From NCBI GenBank assembly GCA_037046735.1, contig JBAOHC010000003.1, positions 54,587 through 118,586 of the forward strand: a DNA stretch of 64,000 nt, in the 5' to 3' direction. The translations under genes were made by a program, and so were the position numbers. Below, piece by piece: positions 8,593 through 17,857 of this stretch; position 1 is the first letter of the stretch; every line of letters starts with the position of its first letter. The notes beneath the pieces are model-generated. The model was not told where the DNA came from. It did no database searches and was given only the letters and a program-made list of their open reading frames with translations. This stretch comes from JADKAV01 sp037046735. GTDB lineage: Bacteria; Actinomycetota; Actinomycetes; S36-B12; UBA10799.

Positions 8593-10716
8593 GTGGCACA
8601 AGCACTGTTCTCCCTAGATGCGCCTCGCCGGCTGACGACGGGGTCGAAGGTCTGGTACTCAGCGGCCATCGTGGTCTACTTCACCGTTGTCGCCCTGGCC
8701 GTGGCCTTCAGTGGCACCGCGTTGCCCAAGGTGCCAGCCGTCGCCTTGGCACACGCCTTGATCGGCGCCTATGTCAGTGCTGTGACAGCCCTGCTGGTCT
8801 TCAGCCATGCCAGGGCCACGGGTCGGCGTGGTTACCTGTGGATCGCCATGACGTTCCTGTACATGGCGGTGGTTCTTGTGGCATTCCCCCTGTTCTTTCA
8901 GGGTGCCCTTGTTCCCGGTGAGCGAATCCTTGGGAACTCCGAGAGTGCATTCTCGCTCTATTACGCCTGGCACGTGGCGTTTCCGGTGGGTTTGACCGTG
9001 GCGGCCTGGCTGCTGTACTCCGACCGCCGCAGTCATCGCCGCCCCAGTCTGACCGGCGTGCAGGTGTGGCGGGGTCTCTTGATCGTCGTCGTTGCACTGG
9101 TAGCCACCTGGTTGCTGACTGCGGCGCTGCCCCAGCTCTCTGTTCTCGATGAGAATGGCGTCAAGTTGCGGACGGGAGTCGCGCTTGACGCGGTAGCCGT
9201 CGCCCTCGCGATGGTCTTCTTCGGGGTCGCTGTCTTCACCGCCCGCACGGGTTCGGTGATCGGACGCTGGCTGGCTGGCATGGCCCTGCTGGCGCTCGGG
9301 GAGTCCGTCGTGAGTCTGAGCGCCCTGACCCGCTACAGCATGGGCTGGTACTTCAGCCGGCTGCTGTGGCTGGTGGTGGTGAGTGCGCTGCTGGTTGCGT
9401 TGATCTGGAACCTCTCGCGAGTCGACCGCGCGAACACCCAACTGGCGACCGTCGACTCCCTCACCGGCGCTGATTCGCGCTTGGAGTTCCTCAGCAACGT
9501 GCACCGGGAGATCGCCCGCGCCCACACCACCGGCAGCCAGGTGGCCATGCTGTGGATCGACCTCGACGGGTTCAAGGGCATCAACGATCAGATGGGCCAT
9601 CAGTACGGAGACGAGGTGCTGCGCCACGTCGTCGACCGGCTCGGCCAGCAGGTCCGGCTCAGCGACCATGTGGGCCGGCTCGGCGGTGACGAGTTCGGCG
9701 TGCTGATGTGCGACTACGAAGCCCGCGACCAGGTCCACAGTGTGGCGCGCCGCCTGCTGGCGGCCATGCGCGAGCCCATCAGGGTCGGGGATGCCGTAGT
9801 CCAGGTGACAGCAGCGATCGGCATCGCCACGGCCCCGCCCGATGCCACAACAGCCGAGGAACTGTTGCGCTCAGCTGATCTGGCCATGTACGCCGCCAAG
9901 CAGAGCGGCGGTGACTCATTCCAGCATTTCACCGCCACGATCGGGACGGAAGCGGTTGCCAAGGCCAGTCTGCGGCAGGCCCTTGCGGAGGCACTGCGGA
10001 CCGGAGACTTCGTAGCGCACTACCAGCCGATCTACGAGGCTGACGGCATGCGCTTGGCCGCCGTCGAGGCGCTCGTGCGCTGGGTTCGGGATGGCGAGCC
10101 CGTGGCGGCAGGGGAGTTCGTGCCCTTCGCAGAGACCACGGGGCAGATCGTGGGGATCGGTCGCATCCTGATCGAGCGCGTCGCGCAGGACATGCCCCGG
10201 TGGATCGCCGAGCAGGACAAGGACTTCTTCGTGTGCCTGAACCTGTCGGTGAAGGAGCTCTCGGATCGCTACCTCGTCGACCTGATGGTCACCGGCCCGT
10301 TGAGCCAGTTCGCCCGCCGCATCATGGTTGAAGTGACCGAGTCGTTGGAGTTGCAGGAGAGCCCGGAAGCCGGTGCGAACCTAGAACGACTGCGCGACGC
10401 GGGTATGCGGATCGCCATCGATGATTTCGGCGCAGGGTTCTCGAACTTCACGAGGCTCGAGCAACTGCAACCTGCCCTACTGAAGATCGATCGTGCGCTG
10501 GTGCGGCGCGCCGGCAGCGAGATCGAAGGGGGCGTCGCTTTCCTCACTGCCGCAACCAGCGTCGCTGCATCGTTGAACTGCGACGTGGTGGCCGAGGGTG
10601 TGCAGACCCAGGGTGAGGCTCAGGTGGTCAAGTTGCTTGGAGTGCGCTACGTCCAGGGCTTCAGGTACGCCCGTCCAGCGCCGATCGAGGAGTGGTTGGA
10701 CTCGGTCCACGCCTGA
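8593..10716 (+). CDS. Membrane GGDEF-EAL cyclic-di-GMP protein
   Basis: 707 residues from a GTG at 8593 with GGAGGGCGG upstream. About seven to nine hydrophobic helices (20-280) form an N-terminal membrane sensor. A GGDEF domain follows (about 290-450; RLGGDEFG near 362-369, all residues intact), then an EAL domain (about 460-700; VEALVRW near 492 and the IDDFGAGFSN loop). Both catalytic signatures are present, so it could act as synthase, hydrolase or both. Only 22 bases separate it from cysNC, but a functional link is doubtful. A second GGDEF gene in the window (49,693-52,185) is broken by an IS. Confidence 0.9.
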   Translation: MAQALFSLDAPRRLTTGSKVWYSAAIVVYFTVVALAVAFSGTALPKVPAVALAHALIGAYVSAVTALLVFSHARATGRRGYLWIAMTFLYMAVVLVAFPLFFQGALVPGERILGNSESAFSLYYAWHVAFPVGLTVAAWLLYSDRRSHRRPSLTGVQVWRGLLIVVVALVATWLLTAALPQLSVLDENGVKLRTGVALDAVAVALAMVFFGVAVFTARTGSVIGRWLAGMALLALGESVVSLSALTRYSMGWYFSRLLWLVVVSALLVALIWNLSRVDRANTQLATVDSLTGADSRLEFLSNVHREIARAHTTGSQVAMLWIDLDGFKGINDQMGHQYGDEVLRHVVDRLGQQVRLSDHVGRLGGDEFGVLMCDYEARDQVHSVARRLLAAMREPIRVGDAVVQVTAAIGIATAPPDATTAEELLRSADLAMYAAKQSGGDSFQHFTATIGTEAVAKASLRQALAEALRTGDFVAHYQPIYEADGMRLAAVEALVRWVRDGEPVAAGEFVPFAETTGQIVGIGRILIERVAQDMPRWIAEQDKDFFVCLNLSVKELSDRYLVDLMVTGPLSQFARRIMVEVTESLELQESPEAGANLERLRDAGMRIAIDDFGAGFSNFTRLEQLQPALLKIDRALVRRAGSEIEGGVAFLTAATSVAASLNCDVVAEGVQTQGEAQVVKLLGVRYVQGFRYARPAPIEEWLDSVHA

Positions 10717-10722
10717 TGGTGG

Positions 10723-10956
10723 CTACCCAACGATGACCTGCCGCTGGGCTCGCAGGGACATGACCAGCGCGATGATCCAGCCCACGATCGTCCAGCCGAG
10801 CAGTAGGTTCAGCCAGAAGACTCCCCAATGCGGGACGTCACGCACCGCGGCAATGGCCCACGGCAACATGTAGCCGGCCGTCAGGATGGCGACGATGATG
10901 GCCACCACCTTGGTGACGGTCCACGATCGGTCAGCAGATTCCACGTGCATGCTCAT
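10723..10956 (-). CDS. Superinfection-immunity-like small membrane protein
   Basis: 77 residues from the ATG at 10956. Two hydrophobic helices (about 11-30 and 43-63) are separated by a short loop, and the second ends in LLLGWTIVGWIIALV. That pattern (GWT-GW-IAL) is the signature of the Imm_superinfect family (PF14373), named for a phage T4 immunity protein but widespread as a chromosomal membrane protein of unknown role. It converges on the GGDEF-EAL gene, with only 6 bases between stops. Confidence 0.7.
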   Translation of the reverse strand: MSMHVESADRSWTVTKVVAIIVAILTAGYMLPWAIAAVRDVPHWGVFWLNLLLGWTIVGWIIALVMSLRAQRQVIVG

Positions 10957-11332
10957 ATGACCATGGTACGTGGGCGCTGTAACCCGCGCCTCGTGTGAGG
11001 CGGATGCGACAGGGGCTATTCGCAGTAGAGGGTGTAGTGCTGTCACGCGTCAGACTCAGTGGCAGGACAGTGCGTGCCCCTTCCGAGAGCCCGTGGTTGC
11101 GGGTGGGTGCTTGCGCTTCTTTGCGATGCCGGCAAGGGTGTCCGGATGTCCGCGCCCCGGCGGTTCGGGGTTGTCCCCAGGGCTGTGCGGCCGTCGGCCC
11201 GGAAATGTCAGAGGGTGTTTGTAGGTTTGGGGTGTCACCGAGGTTGGTGGCCATCAGCTCGTGGAGCGACGTCGCAGGGGAGCCTTCTCTTCTGGTTTCG
11301 GCATCGACAGTCGTGGGTGGGGGTGTGTGCTG
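10957..11332. other. Intergenic region upstream of DUF222-HNH
   Basis: About 375 bases. The left part should hold the promoter of the leftward small membrane gene. I see no convincing gene, RNA or repeat. The apparent reading frames here lack start signals and family resemblance. Confidence 0.4.
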
Positions 11333-11390
11333 ATGGGGTTCTTCGAGATTCCGGCCGGCGGCGTTACGCCGCGCCCGGCTGGCCGATGAG

Positions 11391-12545
11391 TTGCCGGTGG
11401 AGATTCTGCCGGTGTTCCAGGAGTTGTCCGAGCGCGTGCTGGGCCTGCCGGATCCGGCCGAGTTGAGTGTGGAGCAGCGCCTCGGCGCGGTGCAGGCCGC
11501 GGCCCGCCTGCAGACGATGCTGGAGGCCTACCAGACCCAGGTCGCCGGGGTGAGCGACGCGCAGCGGGATTCCCGGTTGTTCGCCGCCGGCACGACCGGG
11601 TCGATGGTGGCCGCGTTGACCGGGAACAACCGGGCGGTCGGTTCAGCGATCGTGGGGCGGGCCCGGGACCTGCGTTCCATGCCGCACGTGGCCGGAGCGT
11701 ACCGGGCCGGTGAGATCACGGGCCGGCATGTGCACCTGTTGTGCCGGGCCGCCGCCCGCCTGCGGCACTTCCCGGTGCTGGAGGCGGATCTGGTGGCGGC
11801 CGCCGCGGTGATCGAACCGGTGGTGCTGGCCCAGGTCCTGGATGTGCTGATCACCCAGGACCGCCGTGAGGCACCCGATGAGGACCTGCGGGGCGCCCGG
11901 GCCAAACGCGGCCTGCACCTCTCAGACCTGGGCAACGGCCTGTACCGGGTGGATGGGCACCTGGACCAGGTGGCCGGGGCCCGGCTGCGCGACGCGCTGA
12001 CCGGGTTCACCGACCCTCCCCGTCCTGGGGATGACCGCACCCCCAGCCAGCGCCTGGCCGACGCCCTGGACGACCTGGTCAGTGCCGCGCAGGCCAACAC
12101 CCGGCCGTTGGGGGTGTCCGGGGTGACGGTGCTGGTCGACGCCGAGCAGCTGCCCGACGGTGCAGGTGCCCGTCTGGAGGACGGCACGCTGCTGGGCCCG
12201 GACACCTTCGCCCTGTTGACCTGTTCGGCGGTGGTGTCGGTGATCCTGGGGAAACGCCGGGCCGGCACGTTCGTGCCGTTGGCGTTGGGCCGTGCCCAGC
12301 GCCGCGCCAGCCACGCCCAATGGGCGGCGTTGACGGCGCGGGATCGGGGATGTGTGCGCTGCGGGCAGCCGGCCCGGCGCTGCCACGCCCACCACATAAC
12401 CCCTTGGGCCGCCGGCGGGCAAACCGACATCGACGCGATGTGCCTACTGTGTCCGCGCTGCCACCGCGACCTGCACAACGGCAGGTTCACCATCCAGATG
12501 ATCGACGGCATCCCCCACTGTCGGAGCACCCGGCGAAGAACCTGA
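11391..12545 (+). CDS. DUF222 / HNH endonuclease (13E12-type)
   Basis: 384 residues from a TTG at 11391. The N-terminal two thirds is a helical DUF222 domain. The C-terminus is an HNH nuclease with two CxxC pairs and a CHAHHITPWAAGG core (CVRCG, then CPRCH), giving a His-Me finger with a structural zinc. These proteins are multicopy in many actinobacteria (REP13E12 in mycobacteria). The true start is uncertain: an ATG at 11333 opens MGFFEIPAGGVT, typical of the family's N-terminus, but in another frame. One extra base near 11,370 would join them, so the 5' end may be frameshifted. The role of the family is unknown. Confidence 0.82.
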   Translation: MPVEILPVFQELSERVLGLPDPAELSVEQRLGAVQAAARLQTMLEAYQTQVAGVSDAQRDSRLFAAGTTGSMVAALTGNNRAVGSAIVGRARDLRSMPHVAGAYRAGEITGRHVHLLCRAAARLRHFPVLEADLVAAAAVIEPVVLAQVLDVLITQDRREAPDEDLRGARAKRGLHLSDLGNGLYRVDGHLDQVAGARLRDALTGFTDPPRPGDDRTPSQRLADALDDLVSAAQANTRPLGVSGVTVLVDAEQLPDGAGARLEDGTLLGPDTFALLTCSAVVSVILGKRRAGTFVPLALGRAQRRASHAQWAALTARDRGCVRCGQPARRCHAHHITPWAAGGQTDIDAMCLLCPRCHRDLHNGRFTIQMIDGIPHCRSTRRRT

Positions 12546-12838
12546 GCCGGCCCCCCCCGGGGGCCGGCCAGACGCCCAGCGTCAGCACCACAACCAACAG
12601 CCACCAGCACGATCAGTGCCGCCCGGCGACGACCAGCGTGACCGGGAATGGGCGCACGGTGCGATTTCCCACGGCGTGTCGCAGCAACAACTGCCGAACT
12701 GCCCACAGGGGAACGGGCGACCTGCAGTGACCGGCCCACACCGCGGCCATGTGCGCGAGCCGACCCGCTACACCGCCAGATGCCTCCCGAGCCCGGGGCC
12801 TTCAGACCACAAAAACCCCACCCTGAATCCAGAAGAGC
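12546..12838. other. Intergenic region between convergent genes
   Basis: It contains dispersed repeat copy C (12,645-12,706, minus orientation) and runs into the terminator hairpin at 12,839-12,878. No gene is supported. Confidence 0.5.
12645..12706 (-). repeat. Dispersed intergenic repeat, copy C
   Basis: Read on the minus strand, it has CGGCAGTTGTTGCTGCGACA followed by CGCCGTGGGAAATCGCACC. It is the closest match to the consensus of the four copies (A 2,283, D 27,183, B 43,974). Confidence 0.65.
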
Positions 12839-12878
12839 CGCGAAGGGCCCTCCCGGACTCCCAGGAGGGCCCTTCGCG
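12839..12878 (-). terminator. Strong hairpin terminator downstream of etfD-like gene
   Basis: A perfect 15-bp inverted repeat (CGCGAAGGGCCCTCC at 12,839-12,853 with its complement at 12,864-12,878) encloses a 10-base loop. It lies 12 bases past the stop of the leftward reductase gene and could also stop the convergent DUF222-HNH transcript. There is no T-tract, as is common in GC-rich actinobacteria. Confidence 0.75.
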
Positions 12879-12890
12879 CACACGACATGG

Positions 12891-15134
12891 TTACTTGACG
12901 CTCTCCAGCAACATGATGGCGATGTCCTTCACCTGAACGTTCTCGCCAGCAGCGCCTTCGGACTGACGCGCGGTCACACCGTCGCTGATCATCACGTTGC
13001 AGAACGGGCAGCCAACCGCCACGGTGGTGGCGCCGGTGCCCAGTGCCTCATCCGTGCGGTTCATGTTGACGCGCGTCCCCAGCGTCTCTTCCATCCACAT
13101 CCGGGCGCCACCGGCACCACAGCAGAAGGACCGCTCAGCATGGCGTTCCATCTCCACCAGCGTCACACCCGGCACGCCGGCGACCAATTCGCGCGGTGGC
13201 ACGTAGATCTTGTTGTGCCGGCCGAGGTAGCAGGGATCGTGGTAGGTGACCTTCTCGTCCACGTGCTTGACCGGCGTCAGGCGGGCATCGTCGACGAGTT
13301 TCGCAAGCAGCTGGGTGTGGTGCACGACCTCGTAGTCCCCGCCGACCTGTGGGTACTCCCTGCCCAGCGTGTTGAGGCAATGCGGGCACGTGACGACGAT
13401 CTTCTTCGCCTTGATCTCGTTGAGCATCTCGACGTTCTGCATCGCCTGCATCTGGAAGAGGAACTCGTTACCGGCGCGCCGCACGGGATCGCCGGTGCAG
13501 GTCTCACCCTCACCTAGGACCATGTACTTCACGCCCGCCTCATTGAGCAGTTCGGCTACCGCCTTCGTCGTGGCCTTCGCGCGGTCCTCATAGGCCCCGG
13601 CGCAGCCGACCCAGAAGAGGTACTCGACGTCAGCGGGGATCTCCTCCTCGCCCTCGGCGCCGAACACCGGCACCTCGAAGTCCACCTCGGTGATCCAGGC
13701 GTTGCGCAAGGATGCGTTCATCCCCCACGGGTTGCCCTTCTGCTCGACGTTCTTGAAGAGGCCGCCGAGCTCAGCCGGGAACTCGCTTTCGATCATGACC
13801 TGGTTGCGGCGCATGTCGATGAAGTGGTCGATGTGTTCGATGTCCACCGGGCACTGCTCGACGCATGCGCCGCAGGTGGTGCAACTCCACAGAGCGTCGG
13901 TGTCGATGACCGGTCCCTCGTGGCTGCGGTGTCCGGCGGCGTCATACCCGTCGGTCTCGCGGTGCGGATCGAAGTCGCGCTCGCCGACCAGCGGCCGTTG
14001 CACCTCGGTGGCCACCGCCTCTCCGACCTGGGCCAGCACCTCCTCGTTGCGCTCGCCCATCTCATCGCGCTTGCCGGCACCCGCGGTGGCCAGCAGGTAC
14101 GGGGCGGACGCGAAGAGGTGGTCGCGCAGATCCATGATCATCAACTTCGGGCTCAACGGCTTACCCGTGTTCCAGGCCGGGCACTGGCTCTGGCAGCGGC
14201 CGCACTCGGTACACGTGGCCATGTCGAGCATGCCCTTCCACGTGAAGTCGTCGATCCGTCCGCGCCCGAAGGTGGCGTCCTCGGCGGGATCCTCGAAGTC
14301 GATCTTCTCGGTGCCGGAGTACATCGGCAGCAGGGGCCCGAGTGCGTTGGGCTGCCGTTTGGCGCCGACGTTGATCGGGGCCAGGAAGATGTGTAGGTGC
14401 TTGCTGTAGAGCACGAGCACCAGGAAGCCGAAGATGATCGCCAGGTTGACCAGCAGGAAGACCGTCTCGATCCACTCGTTGGCCACGAGGCCCAGCGGGT
14501 ACAGAATGTTCCCCAGCCACTCTGACGCGAAGGCGCCTCCCGACTCATGGAACGGGAAGGCCTGCACATACTCACCCTCCGCGAGGGTGTGCTCCGAGAC
14601 GGCCCATTGCGCAGCGCGGGCGACCCACAGAGTCCAGACGACGTTGAAGATCATGAACAGCACGAGCCACGCGGCACCCGTGTGGGAGCCGAAGAAGCGC
14701 GAGTAGCGGCCCTGTTTGGACGGCTGGGTCCGCAGGCGGATGATCGCGAAGATCAACAGGCCGACGAGGACCAGCACGATGAACAGGTCCTCAATGAACC
14801 CGATGACCGGCCACCGTCCGACGAACGGGATGGCGAAGTCCTTGGCCAGGAACACCGCACCTAGGGTCTCGATGATCGTCAGGGTGAGCACGATGAAACC
14901 CCACATGGCGAACACGTGCGCGACGCCAGGCACGGTCCACTTCAGTAGTTTCTTCTGACCGAGGACCTCGGTCGCCTGCGATTCCAGGGCTTCCGGTCGG
15001 CTCTCCGGACGGTCCACAGTGGGTTGTCCGGAAGTGATGAGTTTGAACAGTGTCCATGCCCGCTTGCCCGCGATGACCGCGACTGCCAGGACCAGCAGCA
15101 GACCGATGATCAGGCGGATAGTCATGTGATCCAT
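12891..15134 (-). CDS. etfD: Membrane Fe-S reductase, EtfD-like (ETF:menaquinone oxidoreductase)
   Basis: 747 residues. About six membrane helices (5-270) resemble a NarI-like haem b module. A ferredoxin-type segment has CTECGRCQSQCP (near 308) and CTTCGACVEQCP (near 418), binding two 4Fe-4S clusters. Two CCG-type domains follow (CPHC near 580; CCGAGG near 670). This is the architecture of mycobacterial Rv0338c/EtfD, which passes electrons from ETF in beta-oxidation to the quinone pool. AGGAGGTC precedes the ATG at 15134. The menB gene in the same window agrees with menaquinone as acceptor. The symbol is assigned by architecture. Confidence 0.83.
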   Translation of the reverse strand: MDHMTIRLIIGLLLVLAVAVIAGKRAWTLFKLITSGQPTVDRPESRPEALESQATEVLGQKKLLKWTVPGVAHVFAMWGFIVLTLTIIETLGAVFLAKDFAIPFVGRWPVIGFIEDLFIVLVLVGLLIFAIIRLRTQPSKQGRYSRFFGSHTGAAWLVLFMIFNVVWTLWVARAAQWAVSEHTLAEGEYVQAFPFHESGGAFASEWLGNILYPLGLVANEWIETVFLLVNLAIIFGFLVLVLYSKHLHIFLAPINVGAKRQPNALGPLLPMYSGTEKIDFEDPAEDATFGRGRIDDFTWKGMLDMATCTECGRCQSQCPAWNTGKPLSPKLMIMDLRDHLFASAPYLLATAGAGKRDEMGERNEEVLAQVGEAVATEVQRPLVGERDFDPHRETDGYDAAGHRSHEGPVIDTDALWSCTTCGACVEQCPVDIEHIDHFIDMRRNQVMIESEFPAELGGLFKNVEQKGNPWGMNASLRNAWITEVDFEVPVFGAEGEEEIPADVEYLFWVGCAGAYEDRAKATTKAVAELLNEAGVKYMVLGEGETCTGDPVRRAGNEFLFQMQAMQNVEMLNEIKAKKIVVTCPHCLNTLGREYPQVGGDYEVVHHTQLLAKLVDDARLTPVKHVDEKVTYHDPCYLGRHNKIYVPPRELVAGVPGVTLVEMERHAERSFCCGAGGARMWMEETLGTRVNMNRTDEALGTGATTVAVGCPFCNVMISDGVTARQSEGAAGENVQVKDIAIMLLESVK

Positions 15135-15284
15135 ACAGACCTCCTGAGTTTAAGCCTACTGGCCAGTAACTTAGGGGCGGCCGGGGGTCGGCACCTCACG
15201 TCGATTGTGTCAGGCGATACCGAGAACGCCAGGCCGTGCCAAGGCAAAGGCATCTGGCCCCAGCCGGTCGATAGTGGTTCCGGG

Positions 15285-16360
15285 TCACCGGCCCGCGGTG
15301 GCGGCTGCCGGTGCGCGTAGGCGGACACTCTGCGGGTGCCGGACCCAGCCCGGTGCCGCGAACAGGTGCCTGGTGAAGGGCTGGCCGTGCAGCCACACCG
15401 CCGTCACCCCGACGACGGCCGTCACCAGGAACGGGAACAACAAGGCCGCAACAGGATGGGCCAGAGCGGCGCCCGGCAGGATCATGGAGACCCCGAACAG
15501 CACGGGCCACTGCCAGACGTAGATCGGCAGCGTGCGGGCGCCGATGAACGTCGCCCAAGCGGGGCGCCGTTGCGCGTTATCTGCACAGCCAGACTGATGC
15601 CGAAGGCGACCAGGAGCAGGCTGACGGGAAAGTACGTGTGGCCGATCAGTGCTGGCGATGTCATCCAGGCCACACCGAACGGCACCGCGACCACACCGAG
15701 CACGATCGTGTGGGCCCAGGTCGCCTTCTCCGCGATCCCGGCCACGATGTCCTTGAAGTAGGCGCCGGCGAGGAAGAAACAGAGGTTCATGGCCATCGAG
15801 GTGTACAGCGACCCCGGGGTCACCGCGTCGAAGAACTGTGCGGCGAAGGGGCGCATCACGTTGGGCACCAGCGCCACAGCCAGGACCACCCACGCAGGCT
15901 GATTGCGCAGAAGCTTCGCGATGACGAAGAACAGTGCCATCGCGTACAGGTACCAGTAACCGCTACGCGCGAACAGCACGGCCCACACAGGCTCGCCCAC
16001 CGAGACCCCGAAGAGGGCCTGCATACCCAGGAACAGGGCCATCCACAGGACATACAGGTAGACCATGCCCGTGGTGCGACTGGTGGAGGAACGCCACGGG
16101 CGTTTCAGCGCAGATGCGGCGAGCATCCCGGACACCAGGAAGAACACCGGCATCCGCAGCGGTTCGACGACCGCATTGAACGTATGCAGGAAACTGGCCA
16201 CTGCCGATGGCCCGGCCAGATCTGCCAGGGTGTTGCTGGCATGCATGAAAACGACCAGCAGTACTGAGCTCGCCTTGACCAGGTCGATCCAGTCGATGCG
16301 TCGGTTCACAGACCTGAGATGCCCGATCCAGGGCCAGCGCGAACGTGATGTTGGCCACAT
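15285..16360 (-). pseudogene. Acyltransferase family 3 membrane protein, frameshifted
   Basis: From about 16360 a multi-helix protein begins with a basic tail, RRIDWIDLVKA and FMHASN, the His-containing first helix typical of acyltransferase 3 (OafA/OpgC-like). Some eight further hydrophobic helices follow. Near 15,580 the frame changes; the last stretch (TFIGARTLPIYVWQW, then two helices) continues in the other frame to a stop at 15,285. Both halves are clearly one family, so one indel separates them. These enzymes O-acylate surface sugars or lipids. The start is uncertain, since no strong Shine-Dalgarno is visible. Confidence 0.65.
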
Positions 16361-16387
16361 GGTGGTTTGATGCGTGATCATGGCTGG

Positions 16388-16519
16388 ATGGACGTCTTCA
16401 GCCCCATGATCGTGATCTCCGTGCTCGTTCCGATAGTCGTCGTCTTCATTATCGTCCTCGCCATGCGGGCGGCGCTGGGAGGCCGTCACGGGCGAAGCAG
16501 GAGCAGGCAGCGCAGTTGA
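16388..16519 (+). CDS. Tiny single-pass membrane protein
   Basis: 43 codons (ATG at 16388, TGA at 16517-16519). One long hydrophobic helix (about residues 5-27, rich in Ile and Val) is followed by a very basic tail (RHGRSRSRQRS). Its stop overlaps the TTG start of the SHOCT gene by four bases (TTGA), so the two look translationally coupled. Alternatively the two ORFs are halves of one TM-SHOCT protein split by an indel. It overlaps no other gene in this reading. Confidence 0.5.
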   Translation: MDVFSPMIVISVLVPIVVVFIIVLAMRAALGGRHGRSRSRQRS

Positions 16520-16944
16520 CCCTGACAGGGCGCAAAGCGCGTGCCACGATCCTGCGCGTTGAACCCACCGGCATGGTGGTGAACAACATCAATATCCAGT
16601 GCTGGGTCACTTTTCAGTTGCAACCGCTGGACGGCGGGCAGATCACGCAGGGTCGCAAGAAGATCCTGATCAACCAGACCCAGATGCCTCGGGCCGGTGA
16701 TGTCTGGCCGGCATGGATCGACCCCGCGAATCCACAGGAATTCGCGGTCGGAATGCCGCAGGGCGCCGATCCGGCGCAGATCCCGGTCTTCCGCGAGTTC
16801 GGAATCCCGCACCCTTTGGACCAGAAGCCGCAGGCGGATGACACGGTGGCCGACCTGCAGCGCTTGGTGGAGATGAAAGAGAAGGGTCTGCTCACGGAGG
16901 AGGAATTCGCCGCCGCCAAGGCGCGAATGCTCGATGAGGGGTAA
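16516..16944 (+). CDS. SHOCT-domain protein
   Basis: 142 residues from a TTG at 16516 with AGGAG about 12 bases upstream. An N-terminal beta-rich region (10-75) reads like an OB or DUF-type barrel (TGMVVNNINIQCWVTFQL). The C-terminal 35 residues form a SHOCT motif (LQRLVEMKEKGLLTEEEFAA, then K, ending ARMLDEG), a short helical hairpin usually found at the end of membrane-associated proteins. Coupling to the tiny upstream membrane protein suggests a two-piece membrane unit. Function unknown. Confidence 0.7.
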   Translation: MTLTGRKARATILRVEPTGMVVNNINIQCWVTFQLQPLDGGQITQGRKKILINQTQMPRAGDVWPAWIDPANPQEFAVGMPQGADPAQIPVFREFGIPHPLDQKPQADDTVADLQRLVEMKEKGLLTEEEFAAAKARMLDEG

Positions 16945-16974
16945 ACGGACCGTTAACGCAATACGCTTGCGATC

Positions 16975-17790
16975 ATGGCGAAGCAGGACGGTAAGCAACC
17001 GAAGGTTAAGAACAAGGTCTATGAGGCGGAGTTGTTCCGCCTGCAGGCCGAGTTGGTCAAAATGCAGCAGTGGATCAAGGTCACCGGTACTCGGCTGGTG
17101 GTGATCTTCGAGGGCCGTGACGCTGCCGGCAAGGGCGGGTCGATCAAGCGGATCACCGCTTACCTGAACCCTCGGGTCGCACGGATCGTGGCACTGCCGG
17201 CGCCGACAGAGCGCGAAAAGACCCAGTGGTACTTCCAGCGTTACGTGCCGTACCTGCCGGCCGCCGGGGAGGTCGCCCTGTTCGACCGCTCCTGGTACAA
17301 CCGTTCCGGGGTCGAGCGCGTCATGGGATTCTGCACGTTGGAGGAGTATCGGCGCTTCCTGCATCAGGCGCCGATCTTCGAGCGCCTGCTGGTCGAGGAC
17401 GGAATCGTTCTTCGCAAATACTGGTTCAGCGTCAGTGACGAGGAGCAGCAACGCCGCTTCCAGTCCCGACTGTCCGACCCGATGCGTCGCTGGAAGCTCA
17501 GCCCCATGGACCTCGAGTCGATCACGCGCTGGGAGGAGTACAGCCGCGCCAAGGACGAGATGATGGTCCACACCGACATCCCGGAGGCACCCTGGTACGT
17601 GGTGGAGAGCGACAACAAGAAGACTGCTCGGCTCAACGTCATCAGCCACCTGTTGTCGACCATCCCCTATGAGGACGTGACGACCCCGCCGTTGAAGCTG
17701 CCTGACCGACCGGCCTCACGCGGTTACATGCGCCCGCCCAAGGACACCCAGACCCACGTGCCGGATTTCGCGGCCACCCTGCTGAGGTAA
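16975..17790 (+). CDS. ppk2: Polyphosphate kinase 2
   Basis: 271 residues, one PPK2 domain. The Walker A loop GRDAAGKGGS (47-56), the FDRSWYNRSGVERVMGF Walker B and lid region, and a C-terminal KxxARLNVISHLL helix match the family. PPK2 uses polyphosphate to phosphorylate nucleoside mono- or diphosphates. Single-domain proteins of this size belong mainly to class I (NDP to NTP), though class cannot be fixed by eye. It is in its own transcription unit. Confidence 0.92.
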   Translation: MAKQDGKQPKVKNKVYEAELFRLQAELVKMQQWIKVTGTRLVVIFEGRDAAGKGGSIKRITAYLNPRVARIVALPAPTEREKTQWYFQRYVPYLPAAGEVALFDRSWYNRSGVERVMGFCTLEEYRRFLHQAPIFERLLVEDGIVLRKYWFSVSDEEQQRRFQSRLSDPMRRWKLSPMDLESITRWEEYSRAKDEMMVHTDIPEAPWYVVESDNKKTARLNVISHLLSTIPYEDVTTPPLKLPDRPASRGYMRPPKDTQTHVPDFAATLLR

Positions 17791-17857
17791 CCGGCTCGCA
17801 GCGCGATGTGATCGAGCCTGCCGTACCCGGTGCCCGGGGGACGGCTACCCTGAACCT

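Noticed and set aside
9333..9738. Antisense frames within the GGDEF-EAL gene
   Set aside because: Shadow frames with no ribosome binding site and no recognisable domain.
10723..10956. Prophage remnant indicated by a superinfection-immunity-like gene
   Set aside because: This family is common on bacterial chromosomes, and no phage genes, integrase or att sites are nearby.
11333..12706. DUF222-HNH gene with repeat copy C as a homing or defence unit
   Set aside because: Only one of four repeat copies is near an HNH gene, and the family is commonly multicopy without linked repeats.
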